Assembly (NCBI RefSeq): GCF_019048265.1
Contig: NZ_CP077311.1
Location: forward strand, 310,001-374,000
DNA from: Aeromonas sp. FDAARGOS 1405
Lineage (GTDB): Bacteria > Pseudomonadota > Gammaproteobacteria > Enterobacterales > Aeromonadaceae
DNA: 64,000 nucleotides
Reading direction: 5' to 3'
Position numbers and translations under genes: made by a program. The notes beneath the pieces were generated by a model. It made no database searches. It was not told the DNA's origin and was given only the letters and a program-made list of their open reading frames with translations. Within the stretch, counting starts at the first letter, position 1; the number at the start of each line of letters is the position of its first letter. Positions 59,766 to 64,000 of the stretch are shown here, one piece after another.

Positions 59766-60530
59766 TTAACTTGCACCCTTTGCCGCTTCAACAATTCCTA
59801 AAAACGCATCGCTATCAAGACTCGCTCTGCCAATCAAGCCGCCGTCTACGTCGGGTTGGGCAAACAAATCTCTCGCATTGCTCGGCGTTACGCTCCCACC
59901 ATAGATGATCCTAACTTTCTCACCTATTACCGGAGTATCCTCCGCCAAGCGACCACGTATAAAGGAATGAACCTCTTGTGCCTGCTCGGGTGTGGCGCAT
60001 TTACCTGTACCTACAGCCCAAATCGGCTCGTAGGCGATGATAGCATTATCGAAAGCCATCGCGCCATTTTTCTCTATGACGATATCCAGCTCTTCAGCGA
60101 TCACCTCGAAGGTTCTTCTCGCCTGCCTAGCCGCCCCTGACTCACCTAAACAGAGGATGGGAATCAAGCCTGCCGCTCTGGCTGCCGCAAACTTCTCTGC
60201 GACGATAAAACTGGTCTCACCAAAGAGACGCCTGCGCTCGGAGTGTCCTACCAATACGTAACGACACCCTGCCTCAACCAGCATCTGACACGAGATTTCT
60301 CCGGTGTAAGCGCCAGTAGCGTGCTGACTCACATTCTGAGCCCCCAACTTTATCACCTTCTGCTCATTGAGCAGTGAAGCGCTAAAATCGAGATGCACAT
60401 GGGAAGGACAGAGAACCACATCTACTTTTTCGTCAACACCGCTCAGGCACTGACTCGTAAACTGCTCTAACTGCGACCTACTACCGTGCAGCTTCCAGTT
60501 GGCTGCTACAAACGGCTTGCGATGTCCCAT
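59766..60530 (-). CDS. tpiA: Triosephosphate isomerase
   Basis: A protein of 254 residues. Catalytic Lys is in AANWKLHG, His in VGHSERR and Glu in AYEPIWAVGTGK; the phosphate loop is IIYGGSVTPSNA. It interconverts DHAP and glyceraldehyde-3-phosphate. The start at ATG 60530 follows GGGAG; the open frame upstream to 60587 is not part of the enzyme. By eye the gene is less G/C-biased at third positions than glmM or nusA. The placement between glmM and secG is as in Pseudomonas, unlike E. coli. Confidence 0.97.
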   Translation of the reverse strand: MGHRKPFVAANWKLHGSRSQLEQFTSQCLSGVDEKVDVVLCPSHVHLDFSASLLNEQKVIKLGAQNVSQHATGAYTGEISCQMLVEAGCRYVLVGHSERRRLFGETSFIVAEKFAAARAAGLIPILCLGESGAARQARRTFEVIAEELDIVIEKNGAMAFDNAIIAYEPIWAVGTGKCATPEQAQEVHSFIRGRLAEDTPVIGEKVRIIYGGSVTPSNARDLFAQPDVDGGLIGRASLDSDAFLGIVEAAKGAS

Positions 60531-60661
60531 CGGCAACTCCCTTGCGAAAGCGGGGCTGATAATATCCAGAGGATGCTCAGCTGACAAGTGCTATTTTTAA
60601 ATTTTCGAATCGTTTGAACAAGATACAACCAGAGCGGCTAAAAAGCCGCCCTATTTGTTCA

Positions 60662-61996
60662 TTAAAACGCCGACTCGACCTGTTTGGCGATGCGTTGAGC
60701 CATGTCACGCACCTGCTGTTCATGTTCGCCTTCGACCATGACCCGGATCAGTGGTTCGGTACCGGATTTACGCAACAGTACGCGACCACGACCAGCCAGC
60801 TCCTGTTCCACCTTGGCAACCTCAGCCATGACAGCATCAGCGGCCAGCGGATCCTTGCCTTCGGCAAAACGAACATTGACCAGTACCTGCGGGAACTTGC
60901 TCATGCCGGAGCGCAGCTTGGCTAGCGGCATCTCGGCACTACGCATGGCAGTGAGCACCTGCAAAGCGGCCACGATGCCATCACCCGTGGTGGTCTGATC
61001 AAGACAGATGATGTGACCGGAGTTCTCGCCACCGATACGCCAGCCCTTCTCTTCCATCATCTCCAGCACGTAGCGGTCGCCTACCTTGGCACGGGCAAAT
61101 GGGATACCCAGTGTCTGCAACGCCAGTTCCAGACCCATGTTGGCCATCAGGGTACCGACGACACCGCCCTTGAGACGACCGTTGCGCAAGGCATCCCGTG
61201 CGATGATATAGAGCACTTCATCACCGTCGATGAGATAGCCGGTATGGTCAACCATGATCAGACGGTCACCGTCACCATCAAAGGCAACCCCCAGATCAGC
61301 CTTGCACTCCAGCACCTTGGCAACCAGAGCGTCAGGCGCAGTCGAACCAACACCATCGTTGATATTGAGGCCATCCGGGGCACAGCCCATGGTGATCACT
61401 TCAGCACCCAGCTCGCGGAAAACCGACGGCGCAATGTGGTAAGTAGCGCCATGACCGCAGTCCACCACCATTTTCACCCCATCCAGATTCATGTGGGAGG
61501 GGAAGGTGCTCTTGCAGAATTCGATATAGCGACCGGCGGCATCATCAATGCGCACCGCTTTACCAAGTTCGGCCGACTCGACACACTTGAGCTCGTGATC
61601 CAACTCGGCTTCGATAGCCAGCTCGACATCATCAGGCAGCTTGGTGCCGTCGGCGGAGAAGAACTTGATGCCGTTGTCATAGAATGGATTGTGGGAGGCG
61701 CTGATGACGATGCCAGCTTCGGCACGGAAAGTGCGAGTCAGGTAGGCAACCGCCGGGGTGGGCATGGGCCCCATCAGAATGGCCTTAAGGCCTGCCGCAG
61801 AGAGGCCCGCCTCCAGCGCAGATTCCAGCATATAGCCAGAGATTCGCGTATCTTTGCCAATCAGCACCTTTTTGGTGCCCTTCTTGGAGAGCACTTTGCC
61901 TGCAGCCCAACCCAATTTCATCACGAAGTCAGGGGTGATCGGGTATTCGCCGACTTTGCCGCGCACACCATCTGTGCCGAAATACTTTCTTGCCAT
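60662..61996 (-). CDS. glmM: Phosphoglucosamine mutase
   Basis: A protein of 444 residues. The active phosphoserine loop is [15 protein letters not shown], the metal loop [14 protein letters not shown] and the sugar loop [12 protein letters not shown]; the phosphate-binding [11 protein letters not shown] is near the C-terminus. It converts glucosamine-6-phosphate to glucosamine-1-phosphate for peptidoglycan and LPS. It is downstream of folP by 15 bases, the standard ftsH-folP-glmM order. Confidence 0.98.
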   Translation of the reverse strand: MARKYFGTDGVRGKVGEYPITPDFVMKLGWAAGKVLSKKGTKKVLIGKDTRISGYMLESALEAGLSAAGLKAILMGPMPTPAVAYLTRTFRAEAGIVISASHNPFYDNGIKFFSADGTKLPDDVELAIEAELDHELKCVESAELGKAVRIDDAAGRYIEFCKSTFPSHMNLDGVKMVVDCGHGATYHIAPSVFRELGAEVITMGCAPDGLNINDGVGSTAPDALVAKVLECKADLGVAFDGDGDRLIMVDHTGYLIDGDEVLYIIARDALRNGRLKGGVVGTLMANMGLELALQTLGIPFARAKVGDRYVLEMMEEKGWRIGGENSGHIICLDQTTTGDGIVAALQVLTAMRSAEMPLAKLRSGMSKFPQVLVNVRFAEGKDPLAADAVMAEVAKVEQELAGRGRVLLRKSGTEPLIRVMVEGEHEQQVRDMAQRIAKQVESAF

Positions 61997-62011
61997 TGTC
62001 TGTTCTCTTTA

Positions 62012-62857
62012 TTATCTGGAAATAAAATCTTGTCCCGTCATTGCCAGCCAACCGACGCGCAATGCGTCCATGGTCTCCCGTACATCGTGTACCCTGATGA
62101 TGCGGGCCCCATGCTGCATGCCGATAAGGGCGCATGCCAGACTGCCCGCCAGACGCTCACCCACAGGGCGGTTCAGCAGGTTGCCTATCATAGACTTTCG
62201 CGACATCCCCACCAATAGCGGCAAGCCATAATCAAGCAGTTCCTTTTGGGCCGCCAACAGCTGATAGTTGTGTGCAAGGGTCTTGCCAAAGCCATATCCC
62301 GGATCCAGCAACAGATCTTCGCGTTGGATCCCGGCTGCCAGACAAGCGGCAATGCGCTGCTCAAAAAAGGCGCGCACCTCTCCGATCAGATCGTCATAAT
62401 GGGGCTCGACCTGCATGGTTCTCGGCTGCCCCTGCATATGCATCAGGCAGACAGGCACAGCAGCCTCGGCCGCTGCCTGCAGTGCTCCAGGCTCCTGCAG
62501 TGCCCGCACATCGTTGATCAGATGGGCTCCCGCCTTGCAACCCTCCCGCATCACAGCAGCTTTGGAGGTATCAAGGGAGATCATCACATCCAGCTCACGG
62601 GCCATCTGCTCCACGACAGGAATGACCCTGTCCAGCTCCTCCTGCTCGCTCACATCGGGCGCGCCAGGGCGGGTAGACTCGCCACCGATGTCGATGAGGG
62701 TCGCACCGTCAGAGACCATCTGGCGCGCATGGGCCATTGCCCGTTCAAGCTGGTTGAAATTACCACCATCGGAGAAGGAGTCGGGCGTCACATTGAGGAT
62801 CCCCATCACATGGGGACGATCGAGGGAGAGGCTAAGCCCCTTGCTGGTTAACTGCAT
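62012..62857 (-). CDS. folP: Dihydropteroate synthase
   Basis: A protein of 281 residues. The pterin/pyrophosphate site is VMGILNVTPDSFSDGG and the pABA loop IGGESTRPGA; DPGYGFGKT and VGMSRKSMIG follow. It makes 7,8-dihydropteroate and is the sulfonamide target. I prefer ATG 62857 (MQLTSKGLSL), with GGA 7 bases upstream; ATG 62869 is possible. Confidence 0.96.
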   Translation of the reverse strand: MQLTSKGLSLSLDRPHVMGILNVTPDSFSDGGNFNQLERAMAHARQMVSDGATLIDIGGESTRPGAPDVSEQEELDRVIPVVEQMARELDVMISLDTSKAAVMREGCKAGAHLINDVRALQEPGALQAAAEAAVPVCLMHMQGQPRTMQVEPHYDDLIGEVRAFFEQRIAACLAAGIQREDLLLDPGYGFGKTLAHNYQLLAAQKELLDYGLPLLVGMSRKSMIGNLLNRPVGERLAGSLACALIGMQHGARIIRVHDVRETMDALRVGWLAMTGQDFISR

Positions 62858-62881
62858 TTTCACGTCCATCTGATAAAGAAA

Positions 62882-62901
62882 AACCCCGGGCAAGCCCGGG
62901 G
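62882..62901 (-). terminator. Hairpin between ftsH and folP
   Basis: A perfect 9-bp stem ACCCCGGGC / GCCCGGGGT with a two-base loop, followed by TTTTCTTT on the minus strand, 15 bases after the ftsH stop. It is likely a partial terminator within the operon. Confidence 0.8.
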
Positions 62902-62916
62902 TCTGGAGAGTCACGA

Positions 62917-64000
62917 TTATTTGGCCGGCGCGTCGTTGGCTTTGTCGATAGTGACATCCGCCACCGGTGCAGCCTCATCGGCAGGCTTGGCCTCGGCAGC
63001 CACAGTGGAACCGCCTTGCGGGGTATCACCGTGCTCGTCATGCCAGTTGCTCGGAGCACGTACCTCGCGACGAGCCATCAGATCATCGATCTGTTTGGCG
63101 TCGATGGTCTCGTACTTCATCAGCGCATCTTTCATGCTGTGCAACACGTCCATGTTATCCAGCAGGATCTGCTTGGAACGGGCATAGTTGCGGTCGATGA
63201 CCTGCTTGACCTCTGCATCGATAACGCGAGCGGTATCGTCGGACATGTGCTTGGCCTTGGCCATGCTGCGACCAAGGAACACTTCACCATCTTCTTCCGC
63301 ATAGAGCATCGGGCCGAGACGCTCGGACATACCCCACTGGGTCACCATCTTGCGGGCAATTTCAGTCGCTCGCTCGATGTCGTTGGAAGCGCCAGTAGAA
63401 ACCTTCTCGGCACCGTAGATCAGCTCTTCTGCCAGACGACCGCCATACAGACTGGAGATCATTGACTCCAGATGCTGCTTGGAGTGGCTCCAGCGATCCT
63501 GCTCCGGCAGATACATGGTCACACCAAGCGCACGACCGCGCGGAATGATGGAGACCTTGTAAACCGGGTCATGATCCGGAACCAGACGACCAATGATGGC
63601 GTGACCGGCTTCATGATACGCAGTCATCTCTTTTTCGGACTCTTTCATCACCATGGAGCGACGTTCCGCACCCATCATGATCTTGTCCTTGGCTTTCTCG
63701 AACTCGGCCATGGAGACCACTCGGCGGCTCTCACGGGCAGAGAAGAGTGCTGCTTCGTTGACCAGGTTGGCCAAGTCCGCACCGGAGAAACCGGGGGTAC
63801 CACGGGCAATCAGCGCCGGATTTACGTCATCCGCCAACGGAACTTTGCGCATGTGCACTTTCAGGATCTGCTCGCGACCACGGACATCCGGCAGACCGAC
63901 CACAACCTGACGGTCGAAACGGCCCGGACGCAGCAGTGCCGGATCCAGTACGTCAGGACGGTTGGTGGCAGCGATGACGATGATGCCTTCATTGCCTTCA
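62917..64000 (-). CDS. ftsH: ATP-dependent zinc metalloprotease FtsH, 5' part outside window
   Basis: The C-terminal 360 residues are visible. The window edge shows the AAA+ SRH with [23 protein letters not shown] (arginine fingers), then the lid and the protease domain with HEAGH (zinc) and the downstream Asp ligand region. The Pro/Ala-rich tail ends NDAPAK. It is a membrane protease for unassembled membrane proteins and LpxC. The N-terminal transmembrane part and Walker motifs lie beyond base 64000. Confidence 0.97.
   Translation of the reverse strand, partial: EGNEGIIVIAATNRPDVLDPALLRPGRFDRQVVVGLPDVRGREQILKVHMRKVPLADDVNPALIARGTPGFSGADLANLVNEAALFSARESRRVVSMAEFEKAKDKIMMGAERRSMVMKESEKEMTAYHEAGHAIIGRLVPDHDPVYKVSIIPRGRALGVTMYLPEQDRWSHSKQHLESMISSLYGGRLAEELIYGAEKVSTGASNDIERATEIARKMVTQWGMSERLGPMLYAEEDGEVFLGRSMAKAKHMSDDTARVIDAEVKQVIDRNYARSKQILLDNMDVLHSMKDALMKYETIDAKQIDDLMARREVRAPSNWHDEHGDTPQGGSTVAAEAKPADEAAPVADVTIDKANDAPAK

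Overview
The window reads as a chromosomal segment of an Aeromonas species. This rests on GC-rich coding DNA with a strong G/C third-position bias, the polar-flagellar flgOP/flgT plus cheV group, a five-copy tRNA-Ala array, an 865-residue ChiA-type chitinase, and gammaproteobacterial synteny in the last 15 kb. I see no insertion sequence, integrase, phage gene or CRISPR array.

Layout. 1-4.2 kb: a partial DUF523/DUF1722 (YbgA-like) gene with a striking inverted-repeat operator, a small outer-membrane barrel, a DUF3157 protein, a LarE-like PP-loop protein with an altered PP-loop, and a HAD phosphatase operon. 4.3-5.7 kb: phenylalanine biosynthesis (pheL leader, attenuator, pheA). 5.7-9.2 kb: flagellar outer-membrane genes flgP, flgO and divergent flgT, plus cheV. 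9.3-27.8 kb: a large secreted chitin- and glycoprotein-attack locus, with three GH18 chitinases, one GH19 chitinase, an M66 zinc metalloprotease carrying chitin-binding domains, and a divergent GlyGly-CTERM extracellular nuclease. Three class-I cyclic-di-GMP (GEMM-I) riboswitches stand in front of the chitinase transcription units. 15.2-15.7 kb: five identical tRNA-Ala(GGC) genes. 28-36 kb: tRNA-Arg(CCT), an EamA exporter, a methyl-accepting chemotaxis protein, the chitoporin ChiP with a long leader, and small housekeeping proteins. 36-39 kb: smrA, an M32 carboxypeptidase and a VOC protein. 39-42.5 kb: a type IV minor-pilin operon (pilE-fimT-pilV-pilW-pilX-like). 42.8-44.9 kb: an Ada-AlkA fusion and ogt for alkylation repair. 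45-50 kb: rlhA, a LysE exporter, a LysR regulator and fabH. 50-64 kb: the conserved block ftsH-folP-glmM-tpiA-secG-tRNA-Leu-tRNA-fMet-rimP-nusA-infB-rbfA-truB-rpsO-pnp on the minus strand.

How it works together. The central part looks like one surface-polymer programme. Cyclic-di-GMP sensed by leader RNAs would set expression of secreted chitinases and a chitin-tethered mucinase-type protease. ChiP would import the oligosaccharides, and type IV minor pilins and chemotaxis proteins are encoded nearby. The tandem chiA-type genes and their riboswitch leaders look like one duplication that copied the RNA switch with the enzyme. This is the most interesting part of the window. All family assignments come from reading motifs by eye, and no database search was run.
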